Made by a program: the position numbers and the translations under genes. 64,000 bases of DNA from Rhexocercosporidium sp. MPI-PUGE-AT-0058. Taxonomy: Eukaryota; Ascomycota; Leotiomycetes; Helotiales. The notes beneath the pieces are model-generated. The model had not been told where the DNA came from, did not search any database, and worked only from the letters and a program-made list of their open reading frames with translations. Positions 11,791-23,639 of the stretch are shown one piece after another (position 1 is the first letter of the stretch; each line of letters starts with the position of its first letter). The stretch covers positions 310,001 through 374,000 of the forward strand of contig JAGTJL010000029.1 in the NCBI GenBank assembly GCA_020746875.1, in the 5' to 3' direction.

Positions 11791-12200
11791 TAAAGACGAT
11801 TATTAATTTACTTTAAAGATTATCTCGTATAATAATTCGGGATTTACATTTTAAAATATATCCTTTTAGATTTAGCTTATATTTAAAAACTTATATAAGC
11901 GAGATAAGTATTAATATAATATTTAAATTAAACATTTTTAAGGTTTAGTAACCTTATTTATTTATTATTCTTATTTTTAGGCTTATATCTTCTTTAAATT
12001 ATTCTTTTATTAAGTGATTCTTAAGATTGCTTTATTGTTTTAATTTAAGTAAAAGATCTTAGATTTTAATTTTTAAAAGTGAGATCTTTCTTTTTAATAA
12101 TTAGCGGCTCGATTATATTATTATTATAATTATATAATATATAGTCTTCGTTAAATCTCGAAAATCATTTTACTCTTTTAATAATATATATTAATAATAT
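11791..12200 (-). pseudogene. Copia-1 reverse transcriptase remnant (5' portion)
   Basis: The minus strand reads VFKYKLNLKGYILKCKSRII, the conserved start of copia RT (WVFKYK...ARLVARG). It continues in frame across the copia-2 insertion into 3823. Further upstream the frame becomes hard to follow, and similarity fades by about 12200. One in-frame TAA fits a former CAA codon. Confidence 0.82.
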
Positions 12201-12297
12201 AAGATTATACTAAGCATATTACCGTATTCGGTATAAAGCATACCTTTTTATAACTCAACTACTTTTGCATAAAGCTCTAGCTTTGCATAAAGCCTCG

Positions 12298-12408
12298 GCT
12301 TCCGTGCTTTGAACCTCGGAAGCTTTAAGCTTCCGGTAAAGGGTTATTCAGGGCTAAAACAGTGGCTTTATCAAGCCTTAAGCTTCCGTGTTTTAAACCT
12401 CGGAAGCT
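12298..12408. repeat. Pair of hairpin-forming repeats
   Basis: Two near-copies of a unit that starts GCTTCCGTG and ends CCTCGGAAGC, at 12298-12324 and 12380-12408. Each is an inverted repeat able to form a hairpin. More GC and TG/CA survive here than in the neighbouring copia sequence. Origin unknown; it could be subterminal sequence of a DNA transposon. Confidence 0.5.
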
Positions 12409-12699
12409 CTGGTAATATAAAGCTAGTCTTGATACAAAGCTAGTTTCAATATAAAGCTAATAACCGATGCGAGAGCAAATAGTGTGAGAATAGGCGAGCC
12501 AATCAGAATGAGGAAGCGCAGTAGGTGAGGACACGTGATCAAAGAGAGAGAATTGCTTTGCTTGCTTGCTTAAAGAGCTAGAAGAGCTCTTCGGTAGTTA
12601 TATATAAAATAATAGCTTCTCTAGAAGCTTTTACGACTACGTAATTGAATACGAGCATAATTTCCCGGAATACGAAGGTAATTTCCGAGCCGCGTAAGC

Positions 12700-13143
12700 A
12701 GTGGAAACTCCTTCGGCTATTCTAGGGTAGAATTGGCACGAGTTACCGAAGTCAAATCCAATATACTCCGCAAGTATATCGATAATCTCCTGCTTAAACA
12801 AGCCAGAGCTACGCCGGCACTTATCTAACTATTACTTAAGTAAGATAAATAAGAAATTAAAGGCATCCTTAGCTTTAAGGTTATACGGAATAAGCTATTC
12901 TATTGTATTAAGTAGCTAGGCGCCGACGAAGACCTAAAGTAATACCTATGCTCGGATGTTACAACAGCTCCGCATATAATTAAACGGTTCCACCTCGAGC
13001 ATCTTAACGCTAAAGGCCCGCTAAAAGCTCTCTTAAAATAGTTAAGAGCTTATAATATTAATATCGACGACTATAACGACCTAAAGGACGATACGGTTAT
13101 AACTACAACTGCGCGAACGCAGTTCTTTAGGAGAGAAAGGTAA
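12700..13143 (+). pseudogene. Gypsy-B pol C-terminus with chromodomain
   Basis: The plus frame reads ELARVTEVKSNILRKYIDN, then ILSFKVIRNKLFYCIK*LGADEDLK and APHIIKRFHLEHLNAKGP (about 12735-13040). The stop replaces Trp of the chromodomain core. The W-x-G-x-D-x-D...P-x-x-L-x-x-F-H-x-x-x-P pattern is that of the C-terminal chromodomain of fungal gypsy elements. The frame ends TQFFRRER* just before the LTR, and GAGAGAAAGG at 13131-13140 serves as a purine-rich tract. The rest of the element to the left is missing. Confidence 0.75.
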
Positions 13144-13443
13144 TATTACGACCTCTAATATACCTCGTATTCTAATCGATATAGCTCGTAGCATCGCTGG
13201 CTATACGATAGCGCTAAGCCGAATAAGAAAGACTATTTAGCGAGCATGCGACGTGTTATTATAAATGGCGTCAGATTACGCTAGGCTCTATTAGGAGACC
13301 CCCCGTGTATTTATACTCGAGCTCTCTTTTATAAAGAGCTCTCCTTTCTTTTTTATCTTTTCTTCTCGATTCTGAGCGTAATATCAGGCCTAAATACAAA
13401 GCTAAAGTCAACTCGCCGTATCAACCTCTTGCAAGCCGTAACA
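13144..13443 (+). repeat. Gypsy-B 3' LTR (300 bp)
   Basis: Begins TATTACG (TGTTACG after one RIP change) and ends CGTAACA, a perfect terminal inverted repeat when corrected. A second copy of exactly 300 bp is at 49289-49588. It contains the palindrome GAGCTCTC..AAGAGCTC around a TTTATAAA box near 13310-13335, a plausible core promoter. The left neighbour is the purine tract, so this is a 3' LTR. The right flank (TAGAC) does not match the left. Confidence 0.88.
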
Positions 13444-16060
13444 TAGACGGCCTTTATATTACATAAAAAAGCTTCTATTTTAAGGCGTGTAAAATAAAGA
13501 CCTCTTTTTCGGATCTCTATCATTGAAATGATTATTTCTCGCGTGATTTAATAAAAAGGCTAAGTCGGTGGTGACGAGGGAAGAGCGAGTGTTCTATACA
13601 AAGCTCTGAGAGGATATTTATAATATGAGCATATTATATGGATTCTCGCGATAATAGAAGTGAATAGTTAAAGCTACTTATTGTTAAAAGTATGTTTTTA
13701 TTCGGGCAGAAGGAGGTTCTTATTATAATAAGTCTGAAACCATCCTCATAAGGACTTGTAAATATATCTGTAAGCGAATACAAATAATTTAAAGAAATAA
13801 AGAAGAGGAATATAAACGCTTAAGTTAATAGTAAAATACCCTTAAATAGCGGTAAATATATAAGTAAAGCCTAGGAATAATATTATATTTAGGATCGAGG
13901 CTTGAGCGTCCGAGAGAAGGGGTTAGTAAGGAATTAGTTTAAATGTATTCCGCTATTGTCTTGTTTTGTAATATAATAGTAAGATGTTTAGGAGAATAAT
14001 AACTTGTTTTATGTTCGCGACAGACAAAGTATATAACTTAATAAAAAGGTTTAGAAAGATAGTTAAAAGCTTAATATTAACAATATATAAGGCAATAGTA
14101 ATGAAAACGTTAAAGGAATTGAATCCTTATATAATTGTTTAAGTTAATATTTAGTTTTTTAATAAAGGAAGCTGATTACTTTTAAATGTATTTATAGCCC
14201 ACAATTGCAACAGAATGTATTAGCGCCTAGATAATTAAGGTGGCCTCGCGGATGTATCATGTAGATAACGTAAATAAAGTAAGATATTAAAGTGAAGTAT
14301 TAATAGTAATCGGACCGTAGTAATTGGAGGAAGAGCTTATGGTATATCGATCATGTAATATTCTTAAATAAGATGTTTCCGTGTAATAACCTTCGATCCT
14401 TAAGATTTCTATTAAGTTAAGGCAATGCTATAAAGAGAATCGGGGGTTATATATAAGATTCTCTTCGGCGGCCTCTAGTTGTAGTATAATGTGTTAATTG
14501 CTTAAACGATAAAGCTGGCTTCGCCGATTCACCTTTAGCAAGTCACTTTCGGATCAATTGCTAATTTATATAATACTTAATTAAGGCTAGATTGAAAATT
14601 TAATATTTTATATAAGTGTTTGCCCGGGGCACGCTATTATTTTGACTCTCTCGAGGTTGCATTATATTATGAATTCGTGCTTAAATTTAACTATATATGG
14701 ACGATTTAATATATTTAATGCAAACCCGGCAAGACCTAAAAAGTAAGATCCTGAATCTAATAACCTAGCCCTGTTATCCGAGATTATATCTTACTCCTTC
14801 CGCTTATCACCAAATAGCGTTGGCTTAAAGACCTTCACAAGGAGATCGCTAAGGAATTCGTTAGCTGTGTTTTATCAGCACTCCGATGGATACGTACTCC
14901 TAACTGGACGCTCCTCGAAGAGTCTCCTCTATTGCCGGGTCTGTGAGCTCACTCGCCTCGCTAACAGTTCGCTGAAGATGCTCGGTAGGAGCTAGGTCTT
15001 TAAACGAATTCTGAGTAGTCTCGCGTTTATTATTAACTTAGGGCGACTTTAGCTGCTCCGGCTTTACGGTCATCTTTATTAAAGCTATTGTTTATGTAGA
15101 AGATTAGTAAATAACTTTAATATATATATATAGAAGTGTAATATTTAAGATAATGCTTAAAGAATTAAGAGGGATAAAGAAGCGAACTATTAAACTTATA
15201 GGAATTCATACCCTTATATACATTTTTATATTAAAATTTCGTATATATCTTTCTATAATAAACTATATATCGGCTTCTTATTTAGTAATCTTATTTAATC
15301 GAAAATATTCACTTAGCTCTTACTAATCGAAATCAAGTGGTAAAGACCAAGGCCTTGTGTATAGCTTTATTCACTTTAATATATTCCTCGACCCTACGAT
15401 TCCTTAAAGAAACCGGCGGTATTTCGATTATATTAGTCTTTTAAAATAAATTTAGCTTAAAGAAGTCTTTTTAAGTTAAAGTTTATGTTAATGTAGAAAA
15501 TGTTAGGTTCTTAAATAGTTAAGTTATCTTTACTAATCTACTATGTAGCAGCGTAAGGGAAGGTAAGATGTTAATAAAAGTATTAATAGCGTTTAAATTA
15601 TATATATTTTTAAAAGAGAGTTTATAGCGAATTAATTGTACGATTCTTTAAAAATAAAACTTCTCCGTATAGTCCCCCTGACTCTTAAGGCTCTCTATTA
15701 AGTTAAGGCAGAATATTGTTAATTATATAAAATACGGTTAAACGAAAAGGTATCCCAAGACTTAAGGTACTTATTATTACTATTCCTCTTTTAGCCTACG
15801 GTTGCTATATAATATATTAGCCACGAGAAATAATTTAAATATCTCGCGTATATAACATAAAGTATATATGATAGTTTTATGCAAACGAGTCGTCCTCTTA
15901 CCCTCAAGGAGCTAGTAAGTAATAGATGTAGGGCTAAAACGCGGAAGGAAAAATATTACGTAACATCCTAAGCCAATGAATCAGAATGTATTACGCCTTA
16001 TCGATAACTTTAGCCTTATATATGCAAAATTATTCTAAGCCGCTACGAGGTGCATGCACA
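13444..16060. other. Region without a recognisable element
   Basis: AT-rich but with more TG/CA than the retrotransposons around it. Near 14780-14930 a plus frame reads RWLKDLHKEIAKEFVSCVLS, coding-like but unidentified. A segment of about 45 bp at 14380-14424 recurs, diverged, at 15660-15710 (shared core CTATTAAGTTAAGGCA). No transposon ends were found. Confidence 0.3.
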
Positions 16061-16470
16061 ATCATAGAGGACTTCCGATAAGTTAGAAATAAGGGCGAAA
16101 AGTACGGCTCAAAAAGCGGAGGTACTGAACCCCCCCCGCCTATGTAATTGCGGATCGCCCCCTCGATCGCTGGCTGCTGGCGGGCGATGATTTAATGCAC
16201 GCACTAGTCCCTTAATTATACGTGCGTTAGCGTGACATCTACGCTAACCAAACCTGAAATCCAGGAGGAATATGTTTCTGGCTCGGCTTTTAGCGCTAGC
16301 GGCATCTGCACGGCCGGCCAGAGCCGAAACTACGTGGCTGCTTAAGGGGCTCTTAAAAGAGGAGGTTAAAGGGGTGAGGGCTAAGGTCGATTTATTATTT
16401 CTGGCTATGTCGCCTAACCGAAAGTAAAGAGAGATTCCTAGTTTCGTAGATCTAAGACAGACTCCAGCCT
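16061..16470. other. GC-richer island
   Basis: A stretch of about 400 bp with runs such as CCCCCCCCGCC and GGGGTGAGGG and many intact CG and TG/CA sites, in sharp contrast to its surroundings. It appears to have escaped RIP. I found no frame, terminal repeat or RNA gene in it. Confidence 0.4.
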
Positions 16471-16799
16471 AATTTATCTCTTCATATCTGTAATAGGCCA
16501 ACAAGTTACTAAAGACATACGCTCTCGGTTAAAGTATTGTATTCTAAAGGAATTACTTATTAATAATAAAGTGATTTCGTTTAATTAATTAAGAGAACTC
16601 TTAAGCTAATTACGCGTAATATATTAAGGAACTTCAACGGCATCTCCTAGCGCTACTTAAGAGGTCGTATATAAACCTTATAAAAAATTTAATATTATAA
16701 GAAAATGCGCTATTTAAAGACAGTAGTTTAAGATCCTAGTCTAATTCGCCGCTTAAAGGCAGGAATTTATTGCTAAAGGACAGGAATCCCAGAATATCC

Positions 16800-17600
16800 A
16801 GACTCGGTTCATTATGGCTTATTTAATTTAAAGACATTAGTATCCCTAAGAGTGTTATAAAGGCATTTAAGTAAGACTATTATAATAATTTACGTCAGTC
16901 GTTTAAAAACGCTATTAACTTTTAGTCTTCAGTGGATTATTATAAATACACGTGTACTATAAAAACGGGCCGTACATTTAATAAAATCTTATGGAGATTT
17001 TTAATAACTTTTTATTATAACTTTATCTTAGAGTTCGACGTTATAAAGCGGCAATTTTCTACAATTATAAATAGTAACGTCGCCTTTATAATTGCCGTGA
17101 TTTATTAATTAAGAAAGCATAACCTTAAAATCGTTCAGGAGAAAGTAGTAGGCTGGATAAAGGTCGGCCGAAGATACCGTAGATTTATAAATTCCTTATG
17201 TATTAAATGCTTAATTTTATTCCTTAACTATATTAATAATTTTATATAAGTGCTACTGTTTATTATTAAGAAGGCTACTAAGTTTTTAAAAGCTAAAAAA
17301 AGTATATATTAATAAAAGGAGATATGTTTATTAAGGTAATCTAGTTCCTTTAAGGCCTTGGTATAATTAATAAATGCGAGGAAGAAAGCTAGAATAACTT
17401 AAGCGACAAAATTTTATAAACACTCCGCGAACCTTTTCGATGTCTTATTGCTTTTTAATTTCAACCTGGCCAGTAATCTCAAATCGAAAGAGTTGCAAAT
17501 TCCTCGCTTACACCAGTAGCTGGCGACGCCGACATACCAAGCAAGACACTTAATTCAAGAGCTTTATCAAGGCCGGTTGCGAATCGGGTAATTAAAACGA
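16800..17600 (+). pseudogene. Decayed gene of unknown function (about 265 codons)
   Basis: One plus-strand frame can be followed for about 800 bp with no frameshift, broken by roughly a dozen TAA/TAG/TGA codons that fit RIP of Gln, Trp or Arg codons. Readable pieces include GRTFNKILWRFLITFYYNFI, KRQFSTIINSNVAFIIAVIY, VQEKVVGWIKVGRRYRRFIN and ARHLIQELYQGRLRIG. For the first 100 bp another frame is equally open, so the start is uncertain. I see no retrotransposon or transposase motif. It may be a host gene inactivated as a duplicate. I do not recognise the family. Confidence 0.45.
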
Positions 17601-18893
17601 AACGAAAAAAGGTATTACATCCGTGAGGCGACAACTGCAGAGCTTCGCCAGAGATTTTACTGCTTACTAGACGTCTTTTCCGCAGAAGAGTCTTTTATTA
17701 GTATTTTATTAAAGTTATTGTACATTAAGAGCTCACAGGTTTAAGTCGTAGCATAAGTCTTATGAAAGGAATCCTCAGAGCCGGTGCCCTCGAGCCCCGA
17801 TATAATATTAGGCGTCTACTCCCAATTATCCTAAGTAATAGCACTTAGCGATAAACCATTAGGACGACCGTTTACTATCATCCTCGGTATTTATTAATAA
17901 TCGAGGACGGGATCCGCTCAGTGATATTTCATTGAACGCACCGAGCGTCTATCTTAATAGCATAGATTCGGTTCAGTATATATAAGATATAGCCCTTAGT
18001 TCATATTAGCCCTTTATTTTTTACCCGGCAGTCAGATTCATAGATATTACTATATAAATCAAGGGCAAAGGACAAGAGAATCTATTTCTAATACTTTAAG
18101 GCTTAAGCGAATAAGTATTAATACAATCAGCGCTGTCTTAAATTATAATTAAAGCATTGCCGTAGTAATTACGTAAAGTTCGCTTTAAGGCGAGTGCATA
18201 AAGCCAGTTTCCGACTTTATAAATACTAAGAATTTCCGAATTAAAAAATGCTCGCTAATAGTATATTAGACTAGGCAACTATTAATGTCCTCATTGAACT
18301 TAATCTTAATTCTAATATAGATTCTCAGAAGTCTAATGTAGCTTTTATAAGCGTCATTATATATTCACTAAATAAGTACTTTTATTTACTAAGCCGTAAA
18401 GGAAACGTGTGACTAACTAATATTTTAAATGAAGAAGTTTAATATAATAAAGATATTCTTTATCAAATAGTTCGCGAACGGCCTACCGATATATTAAGAA
18501 ATATTTAGTTTAATTGCCCGCCGAGGTATCGATTATTTATTTCACTAAGGCTGCTAAAATCATTAAATAAAACTGTTAAACTACTTAATTAAAAGGTTTA
18601 TTAGCTTAAGCCTTCCCTAAATGCTAGTAATACATTTACCGCTTTATACTCGATCAAATTAAGAGATTTATATTAATTAATTTAAAAAAATAAGTTTAAT
18701 ACAATATTTTAGAATCACTTTAAAGTAAAGGACGATGTGATTATATCGGTGGAAGTTGTAGATGAAGAACTTATCGCAGAATTTATTCAAATTAACATAA
18801 TAATAAACGGCTTATAATAAATAAGTAAAATATAAGACGGCAAATAATAAAGTTAAGAACTTTATTATATTTTAAAGTAATATTTACAATAAC
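17601..18893. other. Region without a recognisable gene
   Basis: Contains a GC-richer patch at 17740-17960 with a hairpin-capable CCTCGGTA...TAATCGAGG near 17880-17908. Otherwise AT-rich, with no frame I could follow. Confidence 0.3.
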
Positions 18894-19730
18894 TTATATA
18901 GCAAATATACTTTTATCTCTTAAAATCTTTATAGCGCCTAATAAGCTCATCGCCCGAGTATTAGTGGCCTTAATATAGCCAATTAAATATTTAACGCACC
19001 GTATTTCTTCAATCGTATCGACTAATCTATTCTTAATAATAATAAATTATTCTGTTTCTCATAATATAACGTACCTTCTCTTTCCGTCTTTTATATCTGC
19101 CGCTACCTTGTTTTCTTATAGTAAAAGACTATTAATATCGAAAGAAAATTTAATTATTTTCTTAACTTAACCTTATATTATCTTAAGCCCTAAAGTATTT
19201 TCTAAGCCATTCGCCTAAAGGCAGTCGGTGAACTCCGTAAAGAAATTATTATTAATGTTTTTAATACTGGCCGGACCTTCGCGAAACTCGGAGGGGAGTA
19301 AAAGGGCATTTCTTTTCTCGCCTTCGCTTATATAATTAGTTATATCCACCGAAATAATATACTTGTGGACCTTTTGTAAATCGATATCGGAAATACGTGC
19401 GAGTGTTATCTAGTACCTATACGGTTCCGTTATACTAGTGCCTAATAATATGTACCTCTTAAGGATCGTTATATAACGATAAAAGAGTCGCAGTCGGAAA
19501 TGGCTTTAAGCGTTATACTTTGCAATTAATATATAAAGTTCTTTAAATTTATTAAATAATACGTTTATCTAAGGAAATGCGGTGTCGGAAGGGTATCGAT
19601 TGTAACTACCCTAAATCAGCAAGAAGTCTACGAGTATAAAGCATAAAGCATAAACTAATAGTCTTATTAAGGCGATCAACGTCTCCTCAGTAATATTAAT
19701 ATTAAAGGGTAGAATATCTACTATCTCGAT
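18894..19730 (-). pseudogene. Decayed gene of unknown function (about 280 codons)
   Basis: A single minus-strand frame runs from about 19730 to a TAA at 18894 without frameshift, with about ten RIP-type stops. Readable pieces: IEIVDILPFNINITEETLIA, RLLVYALCFILVDFLL (hydrophobic), ISEGEKRNALLLPSEFREGP, FFTEFTDCL*ANGLENTLGL, KKIIKFSFDINSLLL, TIEEIRCVKYLIGYIKATNT and LLGAIKILRDKSIFAI. It looks like one soluble protein exon. There are no retroelement, transposase or zinc-finger motifs, and I cannot assign a family. Together with its neighbours it suggests a former genic segment rather than transposons. Confidence 0.5.
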
Positions 19731-21135
19731 GGAAGATGTCTTATGCTAATTAAAAAAGGCTTTAGGGAGGGGATATTAAGAACAAAAAACAATAAAATCA
19801 TATTAAGGCATTTACGTTTAAGTATTATATAATTTAGTCGACAATTCAATACTAACCGAAAAGACCCGGTATATTTAGGCTTTAATCTATACCGCGGTCG
19901 TATATTTTGTGCGCCTGACCCTATTACTTATCTTATATATTTTAATTTAATATAATATACTCTTGCGTAATAAGCTAATAACGTGGCGTAACTCAGAGAT
20001 TAATCATATTATACATGTCACATATCACGGTAAAATGTGACTAAACTCATCCCTTAACTAAACACAGTTAAAACGCTAATATTACTTACTATTTTTAATA
20101 CAGCGTTACTAACGCTCCGTAACTACGTGAATTCCTCTAATTTAAGTCGTTTATAAAAATAAGAAAAAGAAATAAAAGGGAAAAATAATAATTGTCCTAT
20201 ATTATTTAAATATAAAGATTATATTAATAAAGCACGATACTTTGAATATAAGAACTAAACTAAAAATATTAAAAAGGCTCTCCATTTTTAACTAAAATTA
20301 AAAACCTTATTATAAAGAAGAATATTTAACTTTATTTATAATATATATTAATAACTTATATTACAGCTTTCAAATACAAGACTCAACGATATTATAAGGA
20401 AAATAGATTACTTCGTAATTACTCTTCGCTATTACTGCGCTAAGAATAATTGCCTTTCATTTTCCGCTTAAATAATATTTCCATTCGAATCGTTATAAAA
20501 ATAACGGTTATGCGTAATATTTAATTTTTAATATAATTCATTTATTTTATTGTTATAGTTTTATATAGTTTTAATTTTACTTTTATATTTACGAAATAAT
20601 GAGGATTTGCGCTTGTGACTGCTATTACTTATAGAATCATTTGAAGGTGGCGGGCAGGACTTAACTAGTTAAGAGACTATTTTCTTATTCTTCTTAAAGA
20701 GACTATTTAATGATTTTCGAATCTCTTTTAGGCGTTTATCTTTGCCTTAATTAATAATGTTTAAGACGTGTTTTCAGAACTTTACGTAATCTTTAGGCTT
20801 TTAAAGTAAGAAACTATCGACCTTTTGTGTATAATATTTAAGCTTATTATATTTTTAAGATACGTAGAGTCTCGCTTCTGTGCCGTTTATAATGATATTA
20901 AATGCAACGCTATTAATAGGCCGGATCCTTTTGTTCTTATATTACCTTAACTAATAGTTAAGGCGTTCGGCAATGTTAACGCATAATACAAAGCCTTCAA
21001 GACATTAATTTATCGCCACCTACATACTCCCAGATCCTTTAAGACTATTAGCTTTGAACTCGATGATAAAGAACGAATATACCAGGCTCTAAGTGTTGAC
21101 TATTATTTTATTTCTTATAAACCGAAGTTAGGCTT
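19731..21135. other. Region without a recognisable gene
   Basis: AT-rich sequence with a short better-preserved patch near 20880-21080. No frame longer than about 40 codons looked coding to me, and I found no terminal repeats. Confidence 0.3.
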
Positions 21136-21139
21136 ATTA

Positions 21140-21935
21140 TTAAAGAAATGCTTTAAGGCAGTTATATTTATAAAATATATTAAACATAAAAGTACTAACC
21201 TTAAGCTTAAATTCAAAATCTAGAATAATATATTTAATTATTGAATTTCTGTCGGTACGTTATAAAATGTCCGTTAGTTCGAGATTAAGGAAGACGTGAG
21301 CATAGAAATACCTTTTTATATTAGGTTCTCCGATACTTATTTTAACGCGTTTTAAACGTGTATTTTGTTTAACTTAGTCTAGCGATAGGCTTAGTGAATC
21401 GCGGTCTTTGCGTACGTAATTAATAAGTCCGGTAATATTTACCGGGAATTCTTTATAAAAAAAACGTATATAAATATTATTTTTAATTAAGTTATTATCG
21501 CAATAATAAGAGTCTTTAATAAGGCTCTTTCGACTTAAACTAATAGAGGCACCACTTATATTCGATGGCGCGACTAATAAGCCGTACCTAAACACTTATA
21601 AGCCGTCCTCTGAATTTATTTTATATAAACGTAACTTAATAAAAGCAAGTATTAATAATAAAGTAAATTTATTAATATCCCGTTTATATTTTATATTCGG
21701 CGCCGACTTAATAAGTCTCTTAAGGATAATATCGCCGTTTAAGTAATTAAGAAAAGTGTCCGACCGGCAGTGTCTTTTTCGGTAGGATTTTAATCCTAAA
21801 GTAGACTTAAACTACTAAATAATAAAACTATCGACAAACTTAAGACGGTATCTTTTCAGAGCAGGACTCGAAGGGAGCGAGTCGACAAGGTCTTCGAGGA
21901 ATAATGCGTGTGAACGCTTAAGAGGGAGAGGCTTT
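21140..21935 (-). pseudogene. Decayed gene of unknown function, longest open piece 21374-21595
   Basis: The minus strand reads through about 260 codons in one frame. From 21930 leftwards: LEDLVDSLPSSPALKRYRLK, then KRLIKSAPNIKYKRDINKFT, then EDGL*VFRYGLLVAPSNISG (stop at a likely Trp), SISLSRKSLIKDSYYCDNN, FFYKEFPVNITGLINYVRK and RVKISIGEPNIKRYFYAHVF. The LVAPSxIxGAxxxLxxRKxxIK pattern weakly recalls the start of a SET domain, but the later SET motifs are not convincing, so this is only a possibility. The ATG at 21595 is internal and probably not the original start. Confidence 0.45.
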
Positions 21936-23630
21936 AGCTATTATTATATAGTTTTCACGAACTTCTTTATTAGTCGTTAACTAGTATAAGGAGATATTAA
22001 TATATTTTGGCTTTTTATTTTATTTTTTTAATTTTAATTCGGAGTCGCTTCGTCGTGCTAAGCCGTGATAAAAAAGGGTTAAGTTTATCGAGATCTGCGA
22101 ATAAGCGTTTTAAAGGTATTAGACGAAGTGACCTCGATTTTGTCGAGGAAACGCCTAATATTTCAAAACAACTTTAAAGAGTTACCGTTTAAAAGGGTCG
22201 CGCGGGGTTTAGTGGAAGCAATTGTGCGGTGTTAATGGTTGATGGTGGGTGAGGAAGGAGGGGTCGACCGGCAAATGGCTTAAATTTCAGGAATAGGGTG
22301 TGTCGCATCCAAGGCGTGGTCGATTTAATTTACTCGCATACAACAATTAAGTGCTTGCTTTGCCTGTGAAGATTTTGGGCGGGTACTGTATATTCAAAAC
22401 CCAATCAATCGATTAGTAATTTGGTCGGTCGCGGCATAATAAGAATATTTTTGCTATACAAGTGACTAGTCTGGCACAGGACTACTAAGCGCCTTCCTTA
22501 GCCTTTGGCGGAATAAGTCATAATTTACGGCATAATCCGCTATAGAAGCCAATCGGGAGAACAATAGGATCGGCCCGAGGCAATTAAAACCCTTTTCTCT
22601 TATATTATAAGCAACTAATTCTCAATAATAAGAATTTCTATTAATAAAAAGCGCTTCAAAAGTCTAAATCAAACTTCCTTACAAACGCTATTAGGCCATG
22701 CCCAACGGCAGTAAAAGGTTCGTTACAAACCCAAGCCTTCCAGAAATTTCTCGTTAATAAGGGGAAACGCGTTAATTAAACATTTAGGACTCTTGAGATA
22801 TTACTACATTAAATAAAGTCTAATATAAGTCTTAGCGGAACGGATACCCCTCCTATAAAGTAACAAAATACCTCTCCTATCCGCTCGTCTCATCCTTTTT
22901 GACAATAACATAATATCTGTTTACCGACCAAGGGGCCCTAGAACTAATGCATCTTAAAACGTTTATTAATATCCTTAATTGGCGGCCGTTTATTCTGAGA
23001 TAGGAGGCTGAGGATGCGGCTCTACTAAAGGCTGATCTCGCTTCATAATTATTTATTAAGTACTTCCGCTTATTATAGTCTTAAATTATAATATAATCTC
23101 GATCTTTATATCGTCCCCAAATCAATCTCGTTTAAATTTCGCCTTTAAGCGCTTTACTAATACTTTTCCACTCTTAATATATATACGTATTAAAAAGAGT
23201 TTTATTAATGCGGGCATTTCTATATATATATTTTTTATAAGAGGTGCCGGCAGCGAGAGACATATATATAGTCGCATAATTCTAGTCTTATTTAATATCT
23301 TTAAAGACAACTTACCTTTAACTGTAGCCTTTGTGCTAGCGGGGATTATAACATTCCAGAGTCAATATAAATATTAATACTCCCTTTATTAAAACAGTCT
23401 AATTCTTTCTTTAATATTCACTCGTTAAGTAGCAAAAGCAAATATAATTATTAACGGAATCGTATTAAAATATTAAAGATAAGTTAAAGTTAATGAAGGA
23501 CCAATATATTATTACAAGATATTTTATATTTTGAATAATACGTTAGAAGTGTCATATTACAAAACGCAATTATAGCTTAAGATAATAAGAGATATTATAA
23601 ATAAATTTTCTTAATAGACGTTTTCCAAGA
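21936..23630. other. Region with a GC-richer island (22190-22600) and no recognised gene
   Basis: The island has intact TG/CA and CG sites and GT-rich runs (GGTGATGGTGGGTGAGG-like) and shows little RIP. A 62-codon open stretch on the minus strand at 23122-23310 (PALIKLFLIRIYIKSGKVLV) may be part of another decayed gene, but no flanking frame supports it. No element ends were seen. Confidence 0.3.
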
Positions 23631-23639
23631 TTCTTAAAG

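Noticed and set aside
21374..21595. A 73-codon ORF as a complete small gene
   Set aside because: The same frame continues coding-like on both sides beyond a RIP-type stop, so it is only the longest unbroken piece of a larger decayed gene.
22190..22600. Helitron or hAT termini in the GC-richer island
   Set aside because: No CTRR end with hairpin, no inverted termini and no target duplication could be found.
23122..23310. A 62-codon minus-strand ORF
   Set aside because: It is low-complexity Ile/Lys/Leu-rich, short, and has no supporting frame on either side. It may be a piece of a decayed gene but cannot be called one.
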